Part shown: positions 1 to 6,389 of the stretch, in pieces
Layout of the letters: each line of letters begins with the position of its first letter
Position numbering within the stretch: position 1 is the first letter of the stretch
Assembly (NCBI GenBank): GCA_002491065.1
Contig: DKVF01000093.1
Coordinates: 1,419-14,978, forward strand
From: Peptococcaceae bacterium UBA7185
GTDB taxonomy: Bacteria > Bacillota > Peptococcia > Peptococcales > Peptococcaceae
DNA length: 13,560 nucleotides
Direction: 5' to 3'
Position numbers and translations under genes: made by a program
Notes under the pieces: generated by a model
What the model was told of the DNA's origin: nothing
Databases searched by the model: none
Seen by the model: only the letters and a program-made list of their open reading frames with translations

Positions 1-395
1 CCGCATAAGATAGTATCGGCCATGTAGTTTTCATAGAAGGGTGAGAAAATAGCTACTTTATCACCAGGATTGCAGACGGTCATCATGGCGCACATCATAG
101 CTTCGGTACTCCCACAGGTGACCAGCACTTCATCTGCGGCGGAGATGTTGTGGTGTAAAACAGGGCTGGCCTTCTGTGCGATAGCTTCCCGTACATTATC
201 GGCGCCGTATGTGACGGAATATTGATGAGGGCCGTTGTCAGCGATTTGTTTTAGTGTATCGGTCAATGCTTTTGGCGGCGGAAAATCAGGAAATCCTTGC
301 GAAAGATTGATAGCTTGACAAGCGTCACTGATTCTGGTCATGCGCCGAATGACGGAATCAGTAAATAATTGTATTCTGTTGCTCATTTGGGGCAT
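1..395 (-). CDS. Class I/II PLP-dependent aminotransferase, N-terminal part (truncated by window edge)
   Basis: The reverse strand encodes about 131 residues with no stop before base 1, so this is the N-terminal third of a roughly 390-residue enzyme. It begins MPQMSNRIQLFTDSVIRRM. It contains INLSQGFPDFPPP, the substrate-side segment of fold-type I aminotransferases, then QYSVTYGADNVREAI and VTCGSTEAMMCAMM (the glycine-rich turn that holds the PLP phosphate), then NPGDKVAIFSPFYENY. These match the aspartate/kynurenine/methionine-type aminotransferase group. The PLP lysine lies outside the window, so the substrate cannot be named. I chose ATG 395 because GAAAGG lies about 11 bases upstream; the ATG at 405 is in another frame and stops after 15 codons. 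The gene is divergent from the 149-aa gene and has its own promoter-like sequence near 460-488. Confidence 0.85.
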   Translation of the reverse strand, partial: MPQMSNRIQLFTDSVIRRMTRISDACQAINLSQGFPDFPPPKALTDTLKQIADNGPHQYSVTYGADNVREAIAQKASPVLHHNISAADEVLVTCGSTEAMMCAMMTVCNPGDKVAIFSPFYENYMADTILC

Positions 396-459
396 AAGTA
401 GTCATACCTTTCAATAAATAACTTGTAGAATGCGGTTGATAATTGATTAATCATTTTTT

Positions 460-488
460 AGTATAGAGCAACGGTAAATAGAAGTAAA
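460..488 (-). promoter_or_regulatory. Promoter candidate for the aminotransferase gene
   Basis: On the reverse strand TTTACT (488-483) and TATACT (465-460) are separated by 17 bases, a reasonable sigma-A arrangement with a weak -35. The predicted transcript would have a leader of about 60 bases before ATG 395. Confidence 0.45.
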
Positions 489-560
489 GGCAAAAAGATA
501 TGCGAAAAAAATAAAATAAAAAAATGTGCTTAAGCCTTAAAAAAAAGTGGCGTGAATTGC

Positions 561-589
561 TTGACTATCAGAAACCCAAGTGCTAATAT
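561..589 (+). promoter_or_regulatory. Strong sigma-A promoter for the 149-aa protein gene
   Basis: TTGACT (561-566) and TAATAT (584-589) are 17 bases apart, and TGC directly before the -10 makes it an extended -10 promoter. Transcription would start near 596, leaving a leader of about 147 bases before ATG 743. Confidence 0.7.
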
Positions 590-742
590 ACGGAAATGTA
601 GCAAAAAGTGGCATGGAGGAAATGCCTGAAAAAAGGGAAATCTTTTATGAAATAAATAATATTTCCTTTTATGGATAGTATTTCGACAAAAAATAGCACA
701 AATACAATTTATGTGCAAATGCACAATAAAGGAGTGGTTACA

Positions 743-1192
743 ATGGCCTTTAAATTTTTAACTGAATTAAAAAATATCGTTTCTGTTGGAGAAGCGTTAG
801 ATACGTTGTCACGGTTGGTAGATTATATAAAATTTCGGCCATTGGCTACGGATAAACCCAAAGTGACATATGATTCTATGGCTGTGCGGGACTTAGGCAT
901 TAATGCTGGTGCGGTAAAATTGGTAAAGTTTTTTCAAAAAGTAGCAAAAGAACAGGATCCCTCGGCGACAATGTATATACAGTTGATCAAGCAATATTTT
1001 CTCAACGCTTACGACTGGTCCGATTTGGAGCAGGAGGGTTATGAAGAATTTGAGAGCGACGCGCTGTGGTTTTGCGATGAAATGGAAAAATATTTGAGAA
1101 ATATCAATGTTCATGTAAATAATAAAAAGAAGAATGACAAAATTGAACCTTTAGGCGATATCATTTTACGTCGTCGGATGCATGCAGATTAA
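743..1192 (+). CDS. Unrecognised 149-aa protein in its own transcription unit
   Basis: I do not recognise this protein. The frame is open from 671, but ATG 743 (MAFKFLTELKN) is the likely start because AAAGGAG at 728-734 sits 8 bases before it, and the 24 upstream codons have no ribosome site. The product is soluble-looking and mostly helical in character, with no signal peptide or membrane segment. An acidic, aromatic-rich centre (YDWSDLEQEGYEEFE, about residues 90-104) is followed by a basic tail (NNKKKND, then RRRMH near the end). It lies between a strong promoter and an intrinsic terminator, so it is probably transcribed alone. The good start signals and clean boundaries support a real gene; they say nothing about function. 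Confidence 0.75.
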   Translation: MAFKFLTELKNIVSVGEALDTLSRLVDYIKFRPLATDKPKVTYDSMAVRDLGINAGAVKLVKFFQKVAKEQDPSATMYIQLIKQYFLNAYDWSDLEQEGYEEFESDALWFCDEMEKYLRNINVHVNNKKKNDKIEPLGDIILRRRMHAD

Positions 1193-1207
1193 AGATTGCG
1201 GAAAAAT

Positions 1208-1249
1208 TGCTGTCTAGCCAGTTTCACAGACTGGGGACAGCATTTTTTT
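1208..1249 (+). terminator. Intrinsic terminator after the 149-aa gene
   Basis: TGCTGTC (1208-1214) pairs with GACAGCA (1236-1242), and inside it CCAGT (1218-1222) pairs with ACTGG (1230-1234). A run of seven T follows at 1243-1249. Confidence 0.9.
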
Positions 1250-1314
1250 GTGTAAGAATAAAAAAATACAAATAAAAAGTTTTTTATGAATGGAAGCTTA
1301 TTTGATGTAGTTTA

Positions 1315-1344
1315 TTGTCGAACAGATAGAAAAAGTGTTATAAT
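1315..1344 (+). promoter_or_regulatory. Promoter of the SulP transporter gene
   Basis: TTGTCG (1315-1320) and a perfect TATAAT (1339-1344) are 18 bases apart, with TGT just upstream of the -10 as an extended -10 element. The leader to ATG 1383 is short (about 30 bases), and I see no riboswitch in it. Confidence 0.7.
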
Positions 1345-1382
1345 TTGAAATAAATGATTAAGTTTTAAAGGGGTTATAAAGC

Positions 1383-2828
1383 ATGCAGATGAAAAAGGAA
1401 TTGGGGGAATGGTTCGGTAATGCCAGAGGGGATATTTTAGCCGGTCTGGTATCTTCTTTTGCCGTGATTCCCGAGGTGGTAGGGTTTTGTATTGTGGCAG
1501 GAATCAGTCCTATGATGGGTTTGTACGCATCTTTTTGGCTGACAGTACTGTTGGCATTTTTTGGGGGCCGTCCGGCGATGATTTCGGCAGCTGCCGGTTC
1601 TATGGCGTTGGTAATCGTTAGTTTGGTGCGAGATTATGGTCCAGAATATTTGATGGCAGCGGCTATTTTGTGCGGAATGTTCATGTTTCTCTTGGGCGTT
1701 CTAAAAGTTGGGAATCTGATAAAATTGATTCCCAACAGTGTGCAGATTGGTTTTGTGGACGCGCTGGCAATTTTAATATTTACATCGCAGCTGGGCAATT
1801 TTGAAGGAGAAAGCTGGCCGATGTATGCGCTGGTAGTATTGGGAATAGTGATTATTTATCTATTCCCGCGCATCACAGAAGTCATTCCTTCCACATTAGT
1901 CGCTGTTGTAATCGTCACAGCCATTGCCATTTTGACCGACGCGCCAGTGCGGACTATTGGCGATATGGGCAGTATCACTGCGGCGTTGCCGGCTTTTCAC
2001 ATTCCAGATGTGCCGTTGACGATGGAAACGTTGCGCATTATTTTACCGTACTCGGTATCCTTGGCGTTAGTGGGACTGGTGGAAACCTTACTGACCTCAA
2101 AGGTAATAGATGAAATGACAGATACAGAAGGGGACCGCAACCGCGAATGCAGAGGGCTAGGGATTGCCAATATCGTGTCCGGATTTTTCAGTGGAACCTG
2201 CGGTTGTGCAATGATTGGGCAGGCTATTGTCAATGTAAACTCTGGGGGCAGAGGCCGTTTGTCCAACTTTGTGTCAGGTTCGTTCTTAATGGTGCTTATC
2301 TTCATTTTAAATGATTTGATGGTGCAGATTCCGTTGGCTGCTTTGGTGGCGGTGATGATTACTGTGTCTATATCTACTTTTGACTGGGACTCGCTGCGGC
2401 GACTGCATCGTATGCCACGCACTGACGCACTGGTGATTGTATTGGTAGTAGCCATTGTAGTAGCGACAAACAATCTGGCCTATGGTGTGGTAACTGGCCT
2501 GCTGTTGACGGCTGTTTTTTTTGCGGTGCAGATGTCGAAGATTAAGGTGGATGTGTGCAGAGAAACAGACAGGGTGACGTATCTTATAAATGGGCAAATC
2601 TTTTTTGCTTCCACAGAGCCTTTGATGAATGCCTTTGATTTTCATGATGCGGCGCAAGTGGTAGTGCTGGATTTTTCACAGGCGCGGTTGTGGGATGAGT
2701 CGGCGGCTACGATTTTGAAAAAAGCGATTGACAAATTTGAGCAAAACGGAAAACAGGTGGAGATACTAGGATTGGACAAAAACAGTGTGAAGTTAGTCAA
2801 TAATTTATACGGTAATATAAATGTGTAA
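1383..2828 (+). CDS. SulP family inorganic anion transporter with C-terminal STAS domain
   Basis: This 481-residue inner-membrane protein belongs to the SulP/SLC26 family of sulfate, bicarbonate and related anion carriers. The N-terminal part has GDILAGLVSSFAVIPEVVGF (residues 16-35), the family's start of TM1, then GLYASF (46-51) and a run of hydrophobic segments to about 385. The family signature around TM8-TM10 is present: GIANIVSGFFSGTCGCAMIGQ, then VNVNSGGRGRLSN. A STAS domain fills about 395-480 (VVVLDFSQARLWDESAATIL), and its LWDESA segment corresponds to the loop that carries the phosphorylatable Ser in anti-sigma antagonists. The protein is shorter than many SulP members because of short loops. 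AAAGGGG 9 bases before ATG 1383 supports the start. The anion cannot be told from sequence. The next gene starts 18 bases downstream. Confidence 0.92.
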   Translation: MQMKKELGEWFGNARGDILAGLVSSFAVIPEVVGFCIVAGISPMMGLYASFWLTVLLAFFGGRPAMISAAAGSMALVIVSLVRDYGPEYLMAAAILCGMFMFLLGVLKVGNLIKLIPNSVQIGFVDALAILIFTSQLGNFEGESWPMYALVVLGIVIIYLFPRITEVIPSTLVAVVIVTAIAILTDAPVRTIGDMGSITAALPAFHIPDVPLTMETLRIILPYSVSLALVGLVETLLTSKVIDEMTDTEGDRNRECRGLGIANIVSGFFSGTCGCAMIGQAIVNVNSGGRGRLSNFVSGSFLMVLIFILNDLMVQIPLAALVAVMITVSISTFDWDSLRRLHRMPRTDALVIVLVVAIVVATNNLAYGVVTGLLLTAVFFAVQMSKIKVDVCRETDRVTYLINGQIFFASTEPLMNAFDFHDAAQVVVLDFSQARLWDESAATILKKAIDKFEQNGKQVEILGLDKNSVKLVNNLYGNINV

Positions 2829-2846
2829 GAGGCTGGAGGGTGTGTT

Positions 2847-3899
2847 ATGTTACAATTGATTACACGAGGTCCCAATATGATTGCTGTGCATACGGCGCAG
2901 CAAAAGGAATTTTTGGAATATTTGCAGGCTCATTTTGCCTGTGCGCCTATGGCCTATCTATCTATGAGCGTTGATGTGACACGGATTCATTGTGTCTTGT
3001 GTGTTGCAGATACAGAGAGCATAGAGGAAAATATGCTTTATGTAGGTTTGAAGGAGCCAGTGAGTGATGTATTGTGTCATTTGTTACAGACGGAGGCAGC
3101 GACTATGATACGGCGCATTCGCCCCTTGCCGCAGGTGATCATTTTTAATAGCTTAGGAGAGCAGGAGCCGGTTGTGGAAAAAATTCAGCGAGAGCTTTCC
3201 TGTGAAATGGCTAGCTTATCTGATTTGCTGCATTGTGAGAATCAAGATGGTGTGGCGCTGGTTTTCTTGATGCAGGACGAGCCGGATAAACGAAATTTTT
3301 ATGAGAAGGTTTTGTTTATTCAGCAGGATTATGCCAGTTTGCTGCGCTATCTGTCTATTCATGCGCCGCGTTATTTGGCGAAAGCCTTTGCACCAGATGT
3401 TTGGCATATGGTAGATTTGCGTATTTTTGACCGCTATGAAGCCTACGATTTGCAGTATAAGCGACTGACCAAAGCTATTGGAGATTTGAAATTGGGATAT
3501 ATTGTGACGGAAACATGGGATAGAGAAATAAGTGCTTTTGCAGAGCCCATCGGTACCTACCGTATTCGTTTATTGACATTTTTGCAGCCCTTGGAGTTGA
3601 AAAAGCTTTTGATTGCCCTGGAATATGGTCAGGGTGGGAGTCGCATTGTCGATTTGGATTTAATTTGGCATAATAAGAAAATTTCCTGGAAAGATTTATT
3701 GGATGATAAGAATTTGCGCAAAAAAATAAAAAATACAGCGAGCTTTTTCCCAAAATCCCATTTTTTTGCGGTGCAGAATGAAAAGGCAGAATTGATTAAA
3801 TATTGTATGGAAGAATTGCGCGGTATGTTGTCAGAAGAAACAAGGAATAGCTTAAAAGTTTATGAGCAGCGCATTTTGGCAGATGCCGAAGGAAAATAG
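2847..3899 (+). CDS. Unrecognised 350-aa cytosolic protein, downstream of the SulP gene
   Basis: I do not recognise this family. ATG 2847 has GGAGGG (2835-2840) 6 bases upstream and lies 18 bases after the transporter stop, so the two are almost certainly co-transcribed; a terminator follows at 3915. The protein has no signal peptide or convincing membrane helix. Its first half is mixed alpha/beta with hydrophobic strands such as RIHCVLCVAD (46-55) and PQVIIFNSLGE; the second half is more helical and basic (KDLLDDKNLRKKIKNTASFF). No nucleotide-binding loop or metal motif stands out. The operon position could mean a role linked to anion transport or its control, but that is inference from position only. 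Confidence 0.75.
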   Translation: MLQLITRGPNMIAVHTAQQKEFLEYLQAHFACAPMAYLSMSVDVTRIHCVLCVADTESIEENMLYVGLKEPVSDVLCHLLQTEAATMIRRIRPLPQVIIFNSLGEQEPVVEKIQRELSCEMASLSDLLHCENQDGVALVFLMQDEPDKRNFYEKVLFIQQDYASLLRYLSIHAPRYLAKAFAPDVWHMVDLRIFDRYEAYDLQYKRLTKAIGDLKLGYIVTETWDREISAFAEPIGTYRIRLLTFLQPLELKKLLIALEYGQGGSRIVDLDLIWHNKKISWKDLLDDKNLRKKIKNTASFFPKSHFFAVQNEKAELIKYCMEELRGMLSEETRNSLKVYEQRILADAEGK

Positions 3900-3914
3900 G
3901 ATACTGCCTAATTT

Positions 3915-3948
3915 ATAGGTCAGCTTTTGGGAGCTGGCCTATTTTTTA
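3915..3948 (+). terminator. Intrinsic terminator ending the SulP unit
   Basis: ATAGGTCAGC (3915-3924) pairs with GCTGGCCTAT (3933-3942) over ten positions with one T-G wobble, and a run of T follows to 3947. Confidence 0.9.
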
Positions 3949-4008
3949 TGGCTTGGGGTATTAAGAAATATTCTGTCAGTTGATGAAATAGAAAAACTGT
4001 AAAGTATT

Positions 4009-4043
4009 TTAATTAACCAAAAATACCAAAAATGGTTGACAAA
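4009..4043. promoter_or_regulatory. BirA-type operator in front of bioY
   Basis: AATTAACC (4011-4018) and GGTTGACA (4034-4041) form an inverted repeat separated by 15 bases; the TTAACC core faces GGTTGA with one mismatch. This is the size and spacing of the biotin-repressor sites known in front of bio genes in Bacillota (paired TTAACC/GGTTAA halves about 15 bases apart). The right half covers the -35 box of the bioY promoter, so bound BirA with biotinyl-AMP would block RNA polymerase. Confidence 0.7.
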
Positions 4044-4065
4044 AGAATTAAAAGAAGATTATAAT
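4036..4065 (+). promoter_or_regulatory. Promoter of the bioYBDA operon
   Basis: A perfect TTGACA (4036-4041) and a perfect TATAAT (4060-4065) are 18 bases apart. The -35 is embedded in the right half of the BirA-type operator, and transcription would start about 25 bases before ATG 4097. Confidence 0.85.
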
Positions 4066-4096
4066 AAGTAAACTAAAAAATAAGTGGAGGTTTACT

Positions 4097-4660
4097 ATGA
4101 GGACACAATACGGAAAAACTACAAAACTTTTGCTATGCGCTTTATTTACCGCTTTGGTAGCAGTGGGCGCTTTTATACGAATTCCAGTGCCATTGGTGCC
4201 CTTTACTTTACAATTTTGGTTTACGACCATGGCGGGAATGTTGTTGGGGCCACAGTGGGGCGCTTGCAGTGTTTTGGTGTACGTATTGTTGGGGCTGATG
4301 GGTGTGCCGGTATTTACTCAAGGTGGCGGGCTGGGTTATGTGTTTCAGCCAACTTTCGGTTATCTGCTGGGCTTTATTGTGGGTACCTGGCTTACGGGGA
4401 AGATTGCCTGGGCAAAAGCGGAGCCTGATGTGAAGTGGCTGCTTCTAGCAGCATTGGCGGGACTGCTGGTGGTGTACTGCAGCGGGACGGCCTATTGTTA
4501 TTGGATTAGTAATTTTGTTTTGGGCAATCGCATCACTTTTTGGCCGCTGATGGTTACGTGCTTTTTTTTGCCTCTGCCCGGAGATTTGGCCTTGTGTGTG
4601 GTGAGCGCGCTTTTGGGAAAACGTTTAATTCCTCATCTGCGGCAGTATCGGAGTAGGTAA
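4097..4660 (+). CDS. bioY: BioY, biotin-specific S-component of an ECF transporter
   Basis: This 187-residue polytopic membrane protein binds biotin and delivers it across the cytoplasmic membrane. Family marks are IPVPLVPFTLQFWF (29-42), the GGGLGYVFQPTFGYLLGF segment (76-93), and PLPGDLALCVVSALLGKRL (159-177) near the C-terminus. The length is normal for BioY. ATG 4097 follows GGAGG (4086-4090). It is the first gene of the biotin operon, behind a BirA-type operator, which supports biotin rather than another vitamin. No EcfT or EcfA genes are nearby, so it probably shares an energising module encoded elsewhere or works alone. Confidence 0.93.
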   Translation: MRTQYGKTTKLLLCALFTALVAVGAFIRIPVPLVPFTLQFWFTTMAGMLLGPQWGACSVLVYVLLGLMGVPVFTQGGGLGYVFQPTFGYLLGFIVGTWLTGKIAWAKAEPDVKWLLLAALAGLLVVYCSGTAYCYWISNFVLGNRITFWPLMVTCFFLPLPGDLALCVVSALLGKRLIPHLRQYRSR

Positions 4661-4701
4661 AAAATTTTGCAAAATAAATAGAACAGGAAGTGCATAGGTA
4701 G

Positions 4702-5685
4702 ATGGAAACGCAGGAGGAAACAGTACAAAAATATAAGCAAATGGTGCTGGATGGACAGTTATTGGGCAAAGCAGAGGCGATAGCGTTGGCGCAGATGCCC
4801 TTGGAGGCATTGTGTGCAGCCGCAGATGAGATTCGCTGCCACTTTTGCGGAAATCAGTTTGATTTGTGTACCATTATCAATGCCAAGAGCGGACGATGCT
4901 CTGAGGACTGTAAATATTGTGCCCAGTCTTCTTGGTATCACACGGCAGCGGAGAGCTATCCGCTGTTAGAGACAGCGGCACTGTTGGAGCAGGCACAATA
5001 CAATGACAAAAAAGGCGTGCCCCGTTATTCTATTGTGACCTCGGGGCGCAGTCTGAGCCAACAGGAAATCGCGCAATTATGTGACAGCATTCCGGTAATC
5101 AAAGAGAACACAGGAATTTCGGTGTGTGTGTCGTTGGGTTTGCTGGAGGAAGCACAGTTTCTGCAATTGAAACGTGCCGGTGTCAGCCGCGTGCACAATA
5201 ATTTGGAGAGCTCACGGCGTTATTTTGCCGATGTTTGCACGACGCACAGCTACGACGAAAAAATACAGACCATTCGGGCTGCCCAGCGGGCGGGACTCGC
5301 AGTATGCAGCGGCGGCATTGTGGGATTGGGTGAAACCATGGAAGACCGCATTGATTTGGCCTTGACTTTGCGTGAGTTAGGTATCAAATCAGTGCCGGTG
5401 AATCTGCTCAATCCCATTGCCGGAACGCCCTATGCCCAAAACGAGAAATTAAGCAATGAAGAATTGCGTCGGATTGTGGCAATTTTCCGTTTTCTCTTGC
5501 CCGATGCCTTTATTCGTTTGGCCGGTGGAAGAGGAATGCTGCCGGATAAAGGGCGCAGTTGTTTTACTTCCGGTGCCAATGCCGCTATCTCTGGAGATAT
5601 GCTGACTACCAGCGGCATTACCATAGAGCAGGATTTGGCGCTCTTACAGGAACTTCATTATGAGGTGGTGCGTCCCCATGACTAA
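4702..5685 (+). CDS. bioB: Biotin synthase BioB, Type II-like (variant auxiliary cluster ligands)
   Basis: This 327-residue radical SAM enzyme inserts sulfur into dethiobiotin to make biotin. The SAM [4Fe-4S] motif is C66-x3-C70-x2-C73 (CSEDCKYC). Other family segments are HNNLESS (165-171), VCSGGIVGLGE (201-211), VPVNLL, and IRLAGGR (271-277), which carries the arginine at the classical auxiliary cluster. C142 and C202 match E. coli Cys128 and Cys188, but the Cys97 position is Ser110 (PRYSIVTSG). Three extra cysteines, C46, C49 and C56, lie just before the SAM motif (CHFCGNQFDLC). This pattern fits the BioB type described from obligate anaerobes with an auxiliary [4Fe-5S] cluster. The start at 4702 has only a modest AGGAAG 11 bases upstream. 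It lies 41 bases after bioY, and its stop overlaps the bioD start. Confidence 0.95.
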   Translation: METQEETVQKYKQMVLDGQLLGKAEAIALAQMPLEALCAAADEIRCHFCGNQFDLCTIINAKSGRCSEDCKYCAQSSWYHTAAESYPLLETAALLEQAQYNDKKGVPRYSIVTSGRSLSQQEIAQLCDSIPVIKENTGISVCVSLGLLEEAQFLQLKRAGVSRVHNNLESSRRYFADVCTTHSYDEKIQTIRAAQRAGLAVCSGGIVGLGETMEDRIDLALTLRELGIKSVPVNLLNPIAGTPYAQNEKLSNEELRRIVAIFRFLLPDAFIRLAGGRGMLPDKGRSCFTSGANAAISGDMLTTSGITIEQDLALLQELHYEVVRPHD

Positions 5686-6358
5686 AGGCTTATTTGTGAC
5701 GGCAACGGGAACAGATGTGGGCAAGACCTATATTACGGCGCTTTTGCTGAAAACATTGCGAAAGGCGGGCTATCAGGCAGGGTATTACAAAGCTGCGTTG
5801 AGCGGAGCAGAAATGACAGCGCAGGGGATGATACCCGGCGACGCTGATTATGTATGCCGCACGGCGGGAATTCCGGAAAATCCCAGAGATGTAGTCAGCT
5901 ATAGTTATCAAACTGCGGTGTCTCCTCATCTGGCTGCGCGGTGGGAGGGCAATCCTCCCCAATTATCTCGCATTCGGGCGCATTATGGAGAGCTGGCGCA
6001 GCGTTATCCCTATTTGACTGTAGAAGGCAGCGGGGGAATTTTGTGTCCGCTGCGCTATGATGAAACCAAGCTGATGCTGGAAGATGTAGTGCAGCTGCTG
6101 CAGTTGCCGGTTTTGATTGTGGCCGACGCCAAATTGGGCAGCATCAATGCAGCTGGATTGACAGTGGCATATTTGCGGCAGAAGAACATTCCGATCAGCG
6201 GTATCATTCTAAATCGTTTTCAGGCGGGGGATGCCATGGAGGAAGATAATCGTCAGATGATTATGGAGTTGACCGGCGTGCCGGTGTTGGATACGGTAGG
6301 TGAAGGAGAACAGACGCTTCACCTTACTGCTGAGGAAATTCTAGCGTTGTATGCGTAA
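5678..6358 (+). CDS. bioD: ATP-dependent dethiobiotin synthetase BioD
   Basis: This 226-residue cytosolic enzyme closes the ureido ring: DAPA + CO2 + ATP gives dethiobiotin. The Walker A loop is GTDVGKT (11-17), followed by the conserved substrate lysine K38 in YYKAALSG, GDADYV (54-59), VEGSGGILCPL (115-125, the Walker B-like glycine segment), and VLIVADAKLGSINAAGLT (145-162). Length is normal. The frame is open from ATG 5660, but GAGGTGG at 5661-5667 serves the ATG at 5678, which gives the canonical MTKGLFVTATGTD start. This start overlaps the bioB stop (ATGACTAA, 5678-5685), indicating translational coupling. bioA follows 31 bases downstream. Confidence 0.95.
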   Translation: MTKGLFVTATGTDVGKTYITALLLKTLRKAGYQAGYYKAALSGAEMTAQGMIPGDADYVCRTAGIPENPRDVVSYSYQTAVSPHLAARWEGNPPQLSRIRAHYGELAQRYPYLTVEGSGGILCPLRYDETKLMLEDVVQLLQLPVLIVADAKLGSINAAGLTVAYLRQKNIPISGIILNRFQAGDAMEEDNRQMIMELTGVPVLDTVGEGEQTLHLTAEEILALYA

Positions 6359-6389
6359 AAAATATAATAAAATTAAAGAGGTAATAACA

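Larger units (their letters stand above)
396..742. other. Divergent intergenic region, 347 bases
   Basis: This AT-rich stretch separates two divergent genes. It holds a reverse-strand promoter candidate (460-488), a strong forward promoter (561-589), and a forward leader of about 147 bases with small hairpins at 610-626 and 713-724. I see no gene in it. The only open stretch, a 21-codon frame at 613-678, lacks a well-placed ribosome site. Confidence 0.6.

Noticed and set aside
361..405. ATG 405 as a start for the left-edge gene
   Set aside because: It has a GAAAGG too close upstream and reaches a stop after 15 codons; the aminotransferase frame starts at 395.
613..678. 21-codon frame in the leader of the 149-aa gene
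   Set aside because: No ribosome site precedes the first ATG, and GGAGG is only two bases before the second ATG, too close to work well.
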